Part shown: positions 45,914 to 53,707 of the stretch, one piece after another
How the letters are laid out: each line of letters opens with the position of its first letter
Numbering within the stretch: the first letter of the stretch is position 1
Assembly: GCA_001787535.1 (NCBI GenBank)
Contig: MFXP01000006.1
Span: 1 to 53,707 of the forward strand
DNA: 53,707 bases
Source of the DNA: Candidatus Peribacteria bacterium RIFCSPHIGHO2_01_FULL_51_35
GTDB taxonomy: Bacteria > Patescibacteriota > Gracilibacteria > Peribacterales > Peribacteraceae
Direction of reading: 5' to 3'
Translations under genes and position numbers: made by a program
The notes under the pieces: generated by a model
The model's database searches: none
Told to the model about the DNA's origin: nothing
Seen by the model: the letters and a program-made list of their open reading frames with translations, nothing else

Positions 45914-47359
45914 TTAGGGTTTCACGATTTTAAGAACATCCTCAGATTGCATGCTTCCCGAAATGATGAAGCTGGGGAGACGTAACAGTTGCGATCGTGT
46001 GAAGGTGCGTTCCGGGGAGGAGCCAAGGCCAATGAGGTAACCGGCCTCCGTTGCCTTTTCCATAACGCGGTCGTTCACGCCACCTTGCGGGTACGCGATG
46101 GCGAAGACGGGCTTCTTCGTGATGTCTTCGATCAGCTTTCTGCTCTGCTTTAACTCCAGCTCTATCTGCGCGTTAGTGAGGGAGCGGAGATCATCGCCCG
46201 TGTGCGCGGCGGATTGAATGTCCAGCCCATTCGCAATCAGCGTCATCAATGTTTTTTCCGTGATACCGCTGAGGCCGATGTGTTGGCTCTGGAGGAAGAC
46301 CGTCGCACGGATGTTATTCTGCGAGAGGAGATCGGAGACCTCTTTCACGTTCTCCGGTGTGATGCCTGAGAGCGCGAGGACAACTGTTTTTGGATCCAAG
46401 CGAACGTCGCGCTGTTCCTGCGTGAGCAGGAGATCATAGAAATCGCGCACCGTCATGATCTTGATGCCATCGGCGCGCAGCGCTTCCACGTGGCTGACCA
46501 GGGCGTCGGTCATGCCCGTCTGCCCCATGTTGTAGTGGAGAATTGGCAACGTGAAGAGTTCCTGGCGAACCAGGAAGTTCGGAAGGAACGGCGAGAGATA
46601 CTGCACCGCCACGTATCCTTCTTTGCCCTGATACGGCACGCGCGCCCAAACTTCGTCTTTACTGATGGGTTTCACGAACGCCTGTCCCAGGATCTCTCCC
46701 AATTTCTCGCTCTGCGCATTGGGCTCTTTGCGGACATTCACGAATCCGAAGTTCACGAAATAGAGGCCGTCGAAGGCTTTTTTCTCGTTCGCCAATTTCT
46801 CCTCGCTCGTCACTTTGGAAAGGTATCGCAGCGCAACGTAGCCTTGCTTACCCGGTGCGTACTCTATCTTCGCCCACGCGGCATTCATCAGTTCCACGAC
46901 CGTCACGAGATCCCCTTGATCCAAGCGCGCGACATTGCCCGCCGTCACGTTCGCCGCATCGCGGACGTTCAAAAATTCATTCGTCACGCGGTACAGATTT
47001 CCGCCCGTGGCTCCCGGCCCCGAGCGAATGGATTCGTACGTGTCCGCCATGCTCAGGTCTAGCACCGGCGGCTCTCCACTGATGCTCGATGTCCCCTCGA
47101 CTTCGCGAATATCCAATACTTCTCCCGTTCCCGTTTCCTGCTCCCCTTCTTCGTCTGCGAGATCGCGGAAACGCGCCACATCATCTTCCGTGAAGGTGAA
47201 TTCTTCACTGTTCTCCACGTCCTCGGGTCCTCTGATGCCACTACGTCCGCACCCTGCAAAGAGAATGCCGAAGCTGGCTATGAGCAGAAACGCAATGAGC
47301 GGACGAGCATGAATGGCTGATGTCCTCCTTTTTTGAGGACGGAAACGACGGGGAGTCAT
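45914..47359 (-). CDS. Lipoprotein with two SH3 domains and a polysaccharide-deacetylase-like domain
   Basis: About 481 residues. A basic head is followed by a hydrophobic segment and lipobox (FGILFAGC), an acidic linker (about 40-110), two bacterial SH3 domains (NEFLNVRDAANVTAGNV and FGFVNVRKEPNAQSEKLG), and a NodB-like domain (about 290-481). In the NodB part the usual metal-binding first motif TFDDG reads LALSGI, and the NHT.SHP motif reads AAHTGDDL with only the first His kept, so deacetylase activity looks lost. Binding of peptidoglycan through SH3 is likely. Start at 47359 (MTPRRFRP). argS is 34 nt upstream on the same strand. Confidence 0.8.
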   Translation of the reverse strand: MTPRRFRPQKRRTSAIHARPLIAFLLIASFGILFAGCGRSGIRGPEDVENSEEFTFTEDDVARFRDLADEEGEQETGTGEVLDIREVEGTSSISGEPPVLDLSMADTYESIRSGPGATGGNLYRVTNEFLNVRDAANVTAGNVARLDQGDLVTVVELMNAAWAKIEYAPGKQGYVALRYLSKVTSEEKLANEKKAFDGLYFVNFGFVNVRKEPNAQSEKLGEILGQAFVKPISKDEVWARVPYQGKEGYVAVQYLSPFLPNFLVRQELFTLPILHYNMGQTGMTDALVSHVEALRADGIKIMTVRDFYDLLLTQEQRDVRLDPKTVVLALSGITPENVKEVSDLLSQNNIRATVFLQSQHIGLSGITEKTLMTLIANGLDIQSAAHTGDDLRSLTNAQIELELKQSRKLIEDITKKPVFAIAYPQGGVNDRVMEKATEAGYLIGLGSSPERTFTRSQLLRLPSFIISGSMQSEDVLKIVKP

Positions 47360-47393
47360 GGGAGAGAAGTAAAAAGAGATGAGAAAAAACCGC

Positions 47394-49094
47394 TTACATG
47401 CGGTCCGGAACACGAAGGGTAAGAAGAGTGGCGCCGGTCTTCAGCACGCCGGCGGTGAAGGAGGTCAATGCGATTCTCAGAGCCCTCTCCGGCTCGGGAG
47501 CTTTGAGGATGGGCTCTGAGGTATAAAAGGCGTTGTAGTCCTGGCAAAGTTCGTAGAGATAGTTTGCAATTTTGTGCGGCATGTGTTGCTCCAGTGCGTC
47601 TTGAAGCACATCGGAGAAACGGAGCAACGTACCGATGAGAAGTCTTTCTTTCTCCGTGAGCGTCTCGATCTTCTCCGGCAGATCGCAGGATTCCATCTCC
47701 GCTTTTCGCAGAATCGAGCGGGTGCGTGCATGCGTGTACTGCAGGTACGGCGCACTGTTGCCTTCGAAACTGAGCATCTTGCCCCAGTCGAACACCATGT
47801 CCATCTTTCGGTTCTGACTGAGGATGCCGTAGACAATGGCTCCGATGCCCATCATCTCCGCGAGTTCTTTTGGATCATCCGACTGAATGGCATCACCGCG
47901 TTCCTGGATGATGGCATCCGCGCGTTTCACCGCTTCGTTCAATACTTCTTCCAGTTTCAAAATATTTCCTTTGCGCGTGCTCATGGAACCGTCTGCAAAA
48001 CGCATGCGTCCGAAGGCGATGTGTTCTTGCTTGGGAAGATCCCACGCAAGCTGTGCCTCGATGGCGAAGAGTTGCTTGAAGTGCAGCATCTGCGCGACAT
48101 CGACCACGTAAAAAATCGCTTCCGCATGCCACTCTTCAATGCGATGACGCACCAATGCCAGATCGCGTGTGTGGTAGAGCGTCGACCCATCTCCTTTGAC
48201 GATGACTGCGGGCGGCATGCCACTTGCCTCATCGAACTTGGCAATGAGTGCGCCCTTCTCTCCTTCCATAAACACGTTCTTCTTTTTTCCTTCTTCAACA
48301 ATGGATTGCATTTTGTCTTCGTAGAAACTTTCTCCGATCTCGACATCGAATGCGACGCCCAAACGATCGTAGATTTTCTTGAGTGATTGCTTCGTGACTG
48401 CAACCACATCCGACCAAAATGCTCGCGCTGTCGCATCGCCTTCCTCGAGCAGCTGAAATGCAGCGCGTGCCTGCTCTTCCAACGACACATCTTTTTCGGC
48501 TGCATCGTGAAATTTTACATAGAGACTCAGCAACTCATCGATGCTGTAATCCGCGACGGGCTTGTCGCTCCCCCATTTCTTATAGGCAACCGCAAGTTTT
48601 CCGAACTGCGTTCCCCAGTCACCCATGTAGTTCCAACGAACAACGGGTGTTCCTTGATGCATCTGCACGTTGCAAACCGCCTGTCCGATGATGGTGCTGA
48701 GGATATGGTGGATGCCGAGCGGCTTCGCAATATTCGGGCTGGAGTAATCCACAATCACCGGTTTTGCATTCTTCTTTGCCACCTTCGCCGTCTGCGCTTC
48801 GCGCGTGCGATTCAGCTCCTTTAAGAGCGCAGTGGGTGTGAGCGTGATGTTCACGTATCCCGGTGCGACTGCTTCCGCTTTTTCAATCAACGAACTTTTT
48901 GCGAGTGCTTTGGAAAGTGTCTCTGCAATCTCCAACGGTTTCTTTTTCAATTTTTTCCCCAATTCCAGTGCAACAGTAGTGGACAGGTCTCCACGTCCGC
49001 GCTCGCGCGGAGTGTTCCAAAAAATGGATGTATCTTTGATACCGAATTCAGAAGAGAGAACCTTCGCCGCAACGTCTGTAATTTCCTTGTACAT
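47394..49094 (-). CDS. argS: Arginyl-tRNA synthetase
   Basis: The 566-residue class I synthetase has the N-terminal additional domain (MYKEITDVAAKVLSSEFG), the nucleotide-binding loop region VDYSSPNIAKPLGIHHILSTIIG, the anticodon-binding helical C-terminus and a KMSKS-like SMSTRKGNIL. ArgRS charges tRNA-Arg. The HIGH signature, usually HVGH or GIGH in this family, reads GIHH. The start at 49094 is a clear family N-terminus; the longer frame lies in AT-rich spacer. The 316-nt spacer upstream (49095-49410) is AT-rich, contains no gene and has one hairpin. Confidence 0.92.
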   Translation of the reverse strand: MYKEITDVAAKVLSSEFGIKDTSIFWNTPRERGRGDLSTTVALELGKKLKKKPLEIAETLSKALAKSSLIEKAEAVAPGYVNITLTPTALLKELNRTREAQTAKVAKKNAKPVIVDYSSPNIAKPLGIHHILSTIIGQAVCNVQMHQGTPVVRWNYMGDWGTQFGKLAVAYKKWGSDKPVADYSIDELLSLYVKFHDAAEKDVSLEEQARAAFQLLEEGDATARAFWSDVVAVTKQSLKKIYDRLGVAFDVEIGESFYEDKMQSIVEEGKKKNVFMEGEKGALIAKFDEASGMPPAVIVKGDGSTLYHTRDLALVRHRIEEWHAEAIFYVVDVAQMLHFKQLFAIEAQLAWDLPKQEHIAFGRMRFADGSMSTRKGNILKLEEVLNEAVKRADAIIQERGDAIQSDDPKELAEMMGIGAIVYGILSQNRKMDMVFDWGKMLSFEGNSAPYLQYTHARTRSILRKAEMESCDLPEKIETLTEKERLLIGTLLRFSDVLQDALEQHMPHKIANYLYELCQDYNAFYTSEPILKAPEPERALRIALTSFTAGVLKTGATLLTLRVPDRM

Positions 49095-49308
49095 CGGAGA
49101 GTGAAAATTTAATGGGTGAACAAAAGTACTACTCAGGAAAGATCGCAGAATGCTGCACAATATAGCCGCTTTTACCCTTGAAGACAAAAATTGATCTTGC
49201 GGAGAGGAAATGCTGTGTTTTGAACACAATTTGTATGCACTACTTCGCTCTCAAAAATTGTTCGCATTTTTCTCTCAAATATTGTGTGTTTTTATGTGTA
49301 TTTTTTTA

Positions 49309-49333
49309 CGAGATCGACCAGCGGTCGATCTCT
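49309..49333. repeat. Perfect 10-bp hairpin in the argS upstream spacer
   Basis: GAGATCGACC-AGC-GGTCGATCTC with a T-rich stretch on its left (plus strand). It might be a terminator-like or regulatory structure; orientation relative to the T-run does not fit a standard terminator of either neighbour. Confidence 0.6.
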
Positions 49334-49388
49334 ACGAAATGGCGAAATGATGCCATGAACCTTTCTTGAAATATTAGCCAAAATCCTG

Positions 49389-49394
49389 TATAAT
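49389..49394 (+). promoter_or_regulatory. -10 box (TATAAT) of the coiled-coil lipoprotein gene
   Basis: TATAAT in CCTGTATAATG lies 16 nt before the ATG at 49411; the ATG formed within the box itself (49393) is not the start. Confidence 0.55.
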
Positions 49395-49410
49395 GAACTG
49401 TTCGCTTGTG

Positions 49411-50226
49411 ATGATCAAAAACATCCAAAAAACGGCATTGGTTCTGGCTCTTCTGCTGCTTACGCAATGCGGCGGAAAAAGTGCGGAAAATTCGGGGACT
49501 TCCGGAGAACCTCAATCCGGAAAAATTGCCGTGCTCGAACTCTTGCGTGTCGCCTCCTCCGACCCTGCTCTCGCCCGCCCCAGCGGCATGTTGGGAATTT
49601 TTGTCACCAAATTCTTGGCGCAGAGCGAGCTCTTTTCAAACAGCGCACTCCGCGGCGTGGGGGCGCAGGAACAATTCCTAGCGGATGCAGAAGTGGACTT
49701 GGAAGAAACATACGCACTCTTGCAAGAACTGGGGAACGCACTGCAAGTGGATGTACCGGATATGCTGAACAGAAGCGACAATCGCTCAGAAGCCTTGAAT
49801 GCGTACGTCGAACGGCTCAAGGATATCGGCGCGCGCGCCGTTGTGAAAAAAACATCGCTGGAGTCTTTGATCGATGGATTGAAAGTGGAACAGCGTGCCC
49901 AACGAAAGACAACCACGGAGCTGGAACGCACCATCAACAAGGCGGTGCGGGACAAAGATTACGCAACCGCAGGCGGCGAGCAGCAGCATTTGATGGAAGA
50001 ACAGACGAAACTCTCGGACATAGAACGAAAGCTGGATCAAGCGGAGGAAACACTCGACACATTCGAGGATCTGTTGAAAGTCGCCGACGAACGCCTGTCC
50101 GTCATCGAGCACAATCGCGAAGTATTGATCGCAGGACTCAAAGTCGTGGAACTGCCGGGTATTGAAGATTTGCAGATTCTGGAAGAGAAGCGCCGCAGAG
50201 ATGTGGAATCACCGCTGGGAATTTGA
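49411..50226 (+). CDS. Coiled-coil lipoprotein upstream of virB4
   Basis: A 271-residue protein with an export signal and lipobox (KTALVLALLLLTQC), a short Ser/Gly linker, and a long helical body with heptad patterns, strongest at about 165-245 (EQRAQRKTTTELERTINKAV, KLSDIERKLDQAEETLDTFEDLL). It is 114 nt upstream of the VirB4-type ATPase on the same strand, so it may be an outer component of that transfer or pilus machine, such as a periplasmic or surface scaffold. No family is recognised. Confidence 0.65.
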   Translation: MIKNIQKTALVLALLLLTQCGGKSAENSGTSGEPQSGKIAVLELLRVASSDPALARPSGMLGIFVTKFLAQSELFSNSALRGVGAQEQFLADAEVDLEETYALLQELGNALQVDVPDMLNRSDNRSEALNAYVERLKDIGARAVVKKTSLESLIDGLKVEQRAQRKTTTELERTINKAVRDKDYATAGGEQQHLMEEQTKLSDIERKLDQAEETLDTFEDLLKVADERLSVIEHNREVLIAGLKVVELPGIEDLQILEEKRRRDVESPLGI

Positions 50227-50307
50227 GGCTTCTGGAAGCCAAAATAATCGACCGGATACCGCTGAATTCCTCGCCGGTTCGCAATTGTAAAAAGTGACTT
50301 TTTCCGC

Positions 50308-50313
50308 TATAAT
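50308..50313 (+). promoter_or_regulatory. -10 box (TATAAT) of virB4
   Basis: Perfect TATAAT in CGCTATAATAATAGG, 27 nt before the ATG at 50341. This gives a short leader, with no Shine-Dalgarno site. Confidence 0.55.
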
Positions 50314-50340
50314 AATAGGATTTCTTGAACCTCAAAAACC

Positions 50341-52323
50341 ATGCTTCATTTCTCCACATCGAACGGACGACTGCTCGCAGCCATCGATGAACTCCTGGGT
50401 CTCCAAAAGAAGGCTGAGGATGTGCTGCAGAAATCCAAAGGGGGCGAAGACACAACGCTTTCCGCGGAGGACAGAGAAGCATTGAAACACTACGAGGAAG
50501 GTCTCCAAAAGACGCTCGACCTCATTGCGCCTGCCGGCATGGAAGTGCGCCATAACGAGATCCTGATGAACGACCTGCACGCGCGCACGTTCTACGTCTA
50601 CAACTGGCCGAACTACATTTACCCGAACTGGTTGAGCCAGGCCGTGAACTTCGAGGCGCAGATGGACATAGCGCACTACATCTACCCGACGACGAACAAG
50701 GCCATCATGAAAATGCTCCGCAAGAAAGTGGCGGAACTGCGATCCAGCATTCGCATGTTGGAGCAACGCGGCATTGTGCGTGACCCTGCATTGGAAGCAG
50801 CTCTGCAAGATGCCGAAGAGCTCCGTGACTTGCTGGCACGCGGACGCGAGAAGCTCTTCCAGTTCGGCATGTATGTCACGCTCTATGCCGATAACGAAGA
50901 GAAGTTGAAGAAGCTACAAACGGACATTGAATCTCTTCTTGGCGGAAAGCTGGTGCTCACCAAGCCCGCCACGTTCCAGATGGAACACGGTTGGAATTCC
51001 ACATTGCCGCTGTGTCTGGACGAACTGGAGATCAACCGCAACATGAACACATCCCCTCTCGCGACCAGCTTCCCGTTCAGCTCCAGTGATCTGACGGACG
51101 ACCACGGCATTTTGTACGGCATCAACCGCCACAATGAATCGCTGGTGATCTTCGATCGCTTCGATCTGCCGAATGCGAACGCCAACGTCTTCGCAACCTC
51201 CGGTGCAGGTAAATCCTTCGCTGTGAAGTTGGAGATTCTTCGTTCGCTGATGTTCGGCACGGAAGTGCTGGTTATTGATCCGGAAAATGAATACGTCGAA
51301 CTCTGTAAAACAGTCGGCGGGTCGTTTATCCCCATGTCTCTGCAGAGCCAGTTCCGCATCAACCCGTTTGATCTTCCCGCTGCTGTGCGCGGTGACGAAG
51401 CAGACAGTGGCGAATCGCTGCGTGGCGCTGTCATCAACCTGCACGGCCTCTTCAAGCTGATGCTTGGCACGCTGACGCCTGCAGAAGACGGCGTGCTGGA
51501 TAAAGCAATCTTGGACACGTACGCACTCAAGGGAATCTCATTGCAGACTCCGAGTCCGGAGACGATTGATCCTCCGACCATGCATGACCTCGTCGATGTG
51601 CTGATGACGACACAAGGCGGCGAGAACATGGCGAAGACATTGCAGAAATATACGGAAGGAAGTTTCGCAGGTTTATTTGATCAAAAAACGAACGTGGAAT
51701 TGGATAAACAGATGATCGTCTTCCAGATCCGCGACTTGGAGGAGCAACTCCGTCCGATTGCGATCTACATAGTTTTGAACTTCCTCTGGAACCGTATCCG
51801 CACGACGCTCAAGCGCCGCTACCTGGTCATCGACGAAGCATGGAACCTGATGCAGCACGACGACTCTGCACGCTTCCTGTACGGCATTGTGAAGCGCGCA
51901 CGCAAGTATTACTTAGGGATAACGACCATCACGCAGGACGTGGAGGACTTCGTAAACTCACCGTACGGCAAACCCATCATCACAAACTCCGCACTGCAGA
52001 TACTCTTGAAACAATCCCCCACGGCCGTGGATCAGTTGCAGAAGCTCTTCTACTTAACGGATGGCGAGAAGTACGTGCTCCTGAACTCCGGCGTTGGCCA
52101 AGGCATCTTCTTCGCAGGAAACAAGCACGTGGCTATTCAAATCATCGCAAGTCCGGACGAAGCACGTGTCATCACCACGAAACCGGAAGAAGTGTTGGCA
52201 CAAAAGCAGATGATTGCAGATAAGAAAGAAGAGATCGAAGCTATTCGGGCACAAAACAAATTGGAAAGTCTGGAGCAAGCAGCAGCGGATACAGGAAAAG
52301 GAGTGGCGAATCCGATTAGCTAA
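50341..52323 (+). CDS. virB4: VirB4/TraC-family ATPase
   Basis: The 660-residue protein has a helical N-terminal domain with an AVNFEAQMDIAHYIYP segment, typical of CPR VirB4 relatives, Walker A ATSGAGKSFAVK (about 286-295), VLVIDPENEYVEL, QSQFRINPFDL, the Walker B RYLVIDEAWNLMQHDD, and GITTITQDVEDF with the Gln/Asp sensor. VirB4 drives assembly of type IV secretion pili. In this phylum it is thought to power surface pili or DNA uptake. The VirB2-like pilin gene of the window lies at 4817. Followed by hairpins and a terminator. Confidence 0.9.
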   Translation: MLHFSTSNGRLLAAIDELLGLQKKAEDVLQKSKGGEDTTLSAEDREALKHYEEGLQKTLDLIAPAGMEVRHNEILMNDLHARTFYVYNWPNYIYPNWLSQAVNFEAQMDIAHYIYPTTNKAIMKMLRKKVAELRSSIRMLEQRGIVRDPALEAALQDAEELRDLLARGREKLFQFGMYVTLYADNEEKLKKLQTDIESLLGGKLVLTKPATFQMEHGWNSTLPLCLDELEINRNMNTSPLATSFPFSSSDLTDDHGILYGINRHNESLVIFDRFDLPNANANVFATSGAGKSFAVKLEILRSLMFGTEVLVIDPENEYVELCKTVGGSFIPMSLQSQFRINPFDLPAAVRGDEADSGESLRGAVINLHGLFKLMLGTLTPAEDGVLDKAILDTYALKGISLQTPSPETIDPPTMHDLVDVLMTTQGGENMAKTLQKYTEGSFAGLFDQKTNVELDKQMIVFQIRDLEEQLRPIAIYIVLNFLWNRIRTTLKRRYLVIDEAWNLMQHDDSARFLYGIVKRARKYYLGITTITQDVEDFVNSPYGKPIITNSALQILLKQSPTAVDQLQKLFYLTDGEKYVLLNSGVGQGIFFAGNKHVAIQIIASPDEARVITTKPEEVLAQKQMIADKKEEIEAIRAQNKLESLEQAAADTGKGVANPIS

Positions 52324-52337
52324 ATAATATTGCACCC

Positions 52338-52416
52338 GCAGAGCGCCCGTTCCCGGGCGCGATGAGAAGATTAATAAAGCAGATGCAGAGCAGGTCTTCG
52401 ACCTGCGATGAGAATC
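52338..52416 (+). other. Pair of hairpins with shared flanks and differing stems
   Basis: Hairpin one: GCGCCCG (52343-52349) with 52354-52360. Hairpin two: GCAGGTC (52390-52396) with 52400-52406. Both sit in the same frame of flanking bases, CAGAGC on the left and GCGATGAGAA on the right, with TTC in the loop, while the stems differ and still pair. This looks like two copies of one structured element whose stem sequence has changed with compensation. Confidence 0.65.
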
Positions 52417-52438
52417 TTCATGACATATTCAAATAATC

Positions 52439-52470
52439 GCGGGTGGGAACACCCGCTCTTGTTTTTCTTT
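52439..52470 (+). terminator. Rho-independent terminator after virB4
   Basis: GCGGGTG (52439-52445), GGAA loop, CACCCGC (52450-52456) followed by TCTTGTTTTTCTTT. It is third in a row of hairpins in the 145-nt spacer. Confidence 0.8.
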
Positions 52471-53461
52471 ATTTACCTGTTTCCTCCGGCGGAGTCTCTT
52501 CGACAACCTTCCATCGGAATTCAGGTTTCAACTTCCCCGGAATCGCGAAGCCTGCGGCACGTTTGTGGCCGCCACCGTGGAACTTGCCTGCCATCTCCGC
52601 AACATCAACATCATCACGCAGCGTGCGGATGGAACCTTTCACTTTGCCATCGCGTTCGGAGAGCACCATCGAAAAGCGCATGCCGGGAACGGCATTCACG
52701 TAGTCGATTGCTCCCGTGAGTTCGGCGTAATCCGCACCGGTAGAACGAAAATCCCCTTCTGTGACGGCAGAGACTGCTCCACCTTCTTCCGTGAGGGAAA
52801 TCTTTTCCAGCACGCGTCCCCACAGGCGCAGCGTGGAGAGTTGTTGTTTGCGATAGATGGTGTCGACGACTTCTTGGCGTCGCCCGCCTTCACGCATGAG
52901 CCGTGCAACCGTGCGATACACATGCGATGACGTGTTGCTGTGCAGCAGTCCTCCGGTGTCCGTGAAGATGCCGGTGAGCAAACACGTGGCGATGTCGGGC
53001 GTCAGCGACCAGTTCCACTCTTTCGTGAGGTCGGTGATGATCTCGCATGTGGAAGCCGCTGTAGACCGGACAAGATTCGCCGTCGCAAAGTTTGCAGGAC
53101 CCGGGTGGTGGTCTATCCAGACTGTTTGATGCGAACCATCGAACAGCTGCGGATGCGTTTCATGCATCTCCGTCATCTTGGGAACGGCGCAATCCACGAT
53201 CACGATGGCATCATCGGGCTTGAGTATGGGTGCACGCTGCACGCGGAATGCTGCGGGCAGGAAGAGGAACGATTCCGGCACGGGATCCACGCAGTGAAAC
53301 GTGACTTCTTTGTCCGGGAATGCTCGCTCGATGAGAAGACCGATGCCAAGCAGCGACCCAATGGCGTCTCCGTCGGGATTGCGGTGACAAATGCAGAGGA
53401 CATGCTTTGCATCCGCCAGGATTTTCTGGGCTTTTCCTGTATCCGGGAGAGAAGTCACCAT
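52469..53461 (-). CDS. nrnA: DHH-family phosphoesterase (NrnA-type oligoribonuclease/pAp phosphatase)
   Basis: A 330-residue protein with the DHH domain motifs VLCICHRNPDGDAIGS, VIVDCAVPK, IDHHPG and LTGIFTDTGGLLHSNTS, and a C-terminal DHHA1 domain ending in GGGHKRAAGF. NrnA degrades short RNAs and 3'-phosphoadenosine 5'-phosphate; relatives act on c-di-AMP or pApA. Length is typical. Start at 53461 (MVTSLPDTG) follows TACTTT by about 10 nt. It lies next to the 94-nt repeat at the window edge and shares the spacer with virB4 at its 3' end. Confidence 0.88.
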   Translation of the reverse strand: MVTSLPDTGKAQKILADAKHVLCICHRNPDGDAIGSLLGIGLLIERAFPDKEVTFHCVDPVPESFLFLPAAFRVQRAPILKPDDAIVIVDCAVPKMTEMHETHPQLFDGSHQTVWIDHHPGPANFATANLVRSTAASTCEIITDLTKEWNWSLTPDIATCLLTGIFTDTGGLLHSNTSSHVYRTVARLMREGGRRQEVVDTIYRKQQLSTLRLWGRVLEKISLTEEGGAVSAVTEGDFRSTGADYAELTGAIDYVNAVPGMRFSMVLSERDGKVKGSIRTLRDDVDVAEMAGKFHGGGHKRAAGFAIPGKLKPEFRWKVVEETPPEETGK

Positions 53462-53613
53462 GGGAAGAAGCAAAGTAAAGGGATGAATTTTATTCCTCCA
53501 AAACACAACCGACCACGAGATGATCTTGCAGAGTATGAAAACTCAATCGGAATCTTATTATCGTGCATGTCGTTTCCTGTGGGCTATCGAAATTTCCTAT
53601 TCTGTTTAGAGGG

Positions 53614-53707
53614 ATTGGTACTTTTTGTCGTGACAAAAAGTACCCAAAAAACACTATGCGCACCAGAACTCGCTCGCCTGCAGGCTCGCTCGGACATGGT
53701 GCGCAAT
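53614..53707 (-). repeat. 94-nt repeat element, copy 2 (inverted relative to copy 1)
   Basis: Exact reverse complement of 5684-5777. The window ends at its last base, so the true boundary and any longer match are hidden. It contains the 13-bp hairpin and the GCGCACCA/TGGTGCGC ends. The stretch 53462-53613 before it shows no gene. Confidence 0.9.

Noticed and set aside
1-53707. UGA recoded as glycine, as in some CPR lineages
   Set aside because: Recognised genes end at TGA at their family's normal C-terminus (FemAB-like at 45297, alpha/beta hydrolase at 37375, DUF302 at 34325) and none needs a read-through.
1-53707. CRISPR array, rRNA operon, prophage or transposase
   Set aside because: No regularly spaced direct repeats with unique spacers, no rRNA sequence and no integrase, transposase or phage structural motif was found; the repeats are palindromes and tandem words.

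Overview
The window reads as chromosomal DNA of a Patescibacteria/CPR bacterium, most likely of the Peregrinibacteria/Peribacteria type. This is inferred from moderate GC, small dense gene layout, near absence of Shine-Dalgarno sequences, many promoters whose -10 box lies only 6-9 nt before the start codon, many secreted proteins of unknown function, and a VirB4/VirB2-like (type IV pilus/secretion) set. TGA is used as a normal stop (for example after the FemAB-like, alpha/beta hydrolase and DUF302 genes), so this is not a lineage with UGA recoded as glycine. Taxonomy was not computed.

Layout. 1-8.0 kb: 5' end of polA (cut by the window edge), a glycosyltransferase-like gene, an overlapping DUF5678/retropepsin-like pair, tRNA-Lys with a damaged copy, a Cys-rich secreted protein, truB, a membrane protein, a VirB2-like pilin, a palindrome-rich spacer, a PRC-barrel protein, prs and a small secreted protein. 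8-21 kb: tRNA-Ile, a DUF378 membrane protein, a large secreted unknown, ruvC, recF, a Nudix hydrolase, a Yip1/DsbA-like protein without its cysteines, a bL33-like protein, an EamA transporter, trxB, gdhA, a CADD-family protein, a BtuF-like protein and tRNA-Leu. 21-25 kb: a short coiled-coil gene, then murL-like and murD, which together suggest that D-Glu in peptidoglycan arises by epimerising UDP-MurNAc-L-Ala-L-Glu; then grpE.

25-34 kb is a metal (copper) and redox block: a secreted Cys protein, an HMA-TauE/SafE-cupredoxin fusion, a small HMA chaperone, a CopA-type ATPase, a His-rich anchored protein, a CuA-like lipoprotein and a DoxX-like protein; after a DUF218 gene, tRNA-Met, a GIY-YIG and a SET-domain gene come DsrE, a Met-rich SHOCT protein and DUF302. 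34-41 kb: an Hcp-like secreted protein, a PRMT-like methyltransferase, a DksA/TraR zinc finger, an alpha/beta hydrolase, a receptor-type Ser/Thr kinase and a secreted DUF4215-repeat protein. 41-47 kb: cell-wall genes (membrane-anchored MurF-like ligase, DegT-type aminotransferase, FemAB-like transferase, SH3/deacetylase-like lipoprotein). 47-53.7 kb: argS, a coiled-coil lipoprotein, virB4 and an NrnA-type DHH phosphoesterase.

The most unusual signal is not a gene but the palindrome population. Palindromes sit in-frame inside copA and murL; partial tRNA copies are joined to palindromes beside three of the five tRNA regions; a 94-nt element occurs inverted at 5.7 kb and at the right edge; several intergenic spacers hold long inverted repeats made of tandem short words whose sequence differs at every site; and two adjacent hairpins after virB4 keep identical flanks while their stems differ with compensating changes. 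No rRNA, CRISPR array, transposase or integrase was seen.
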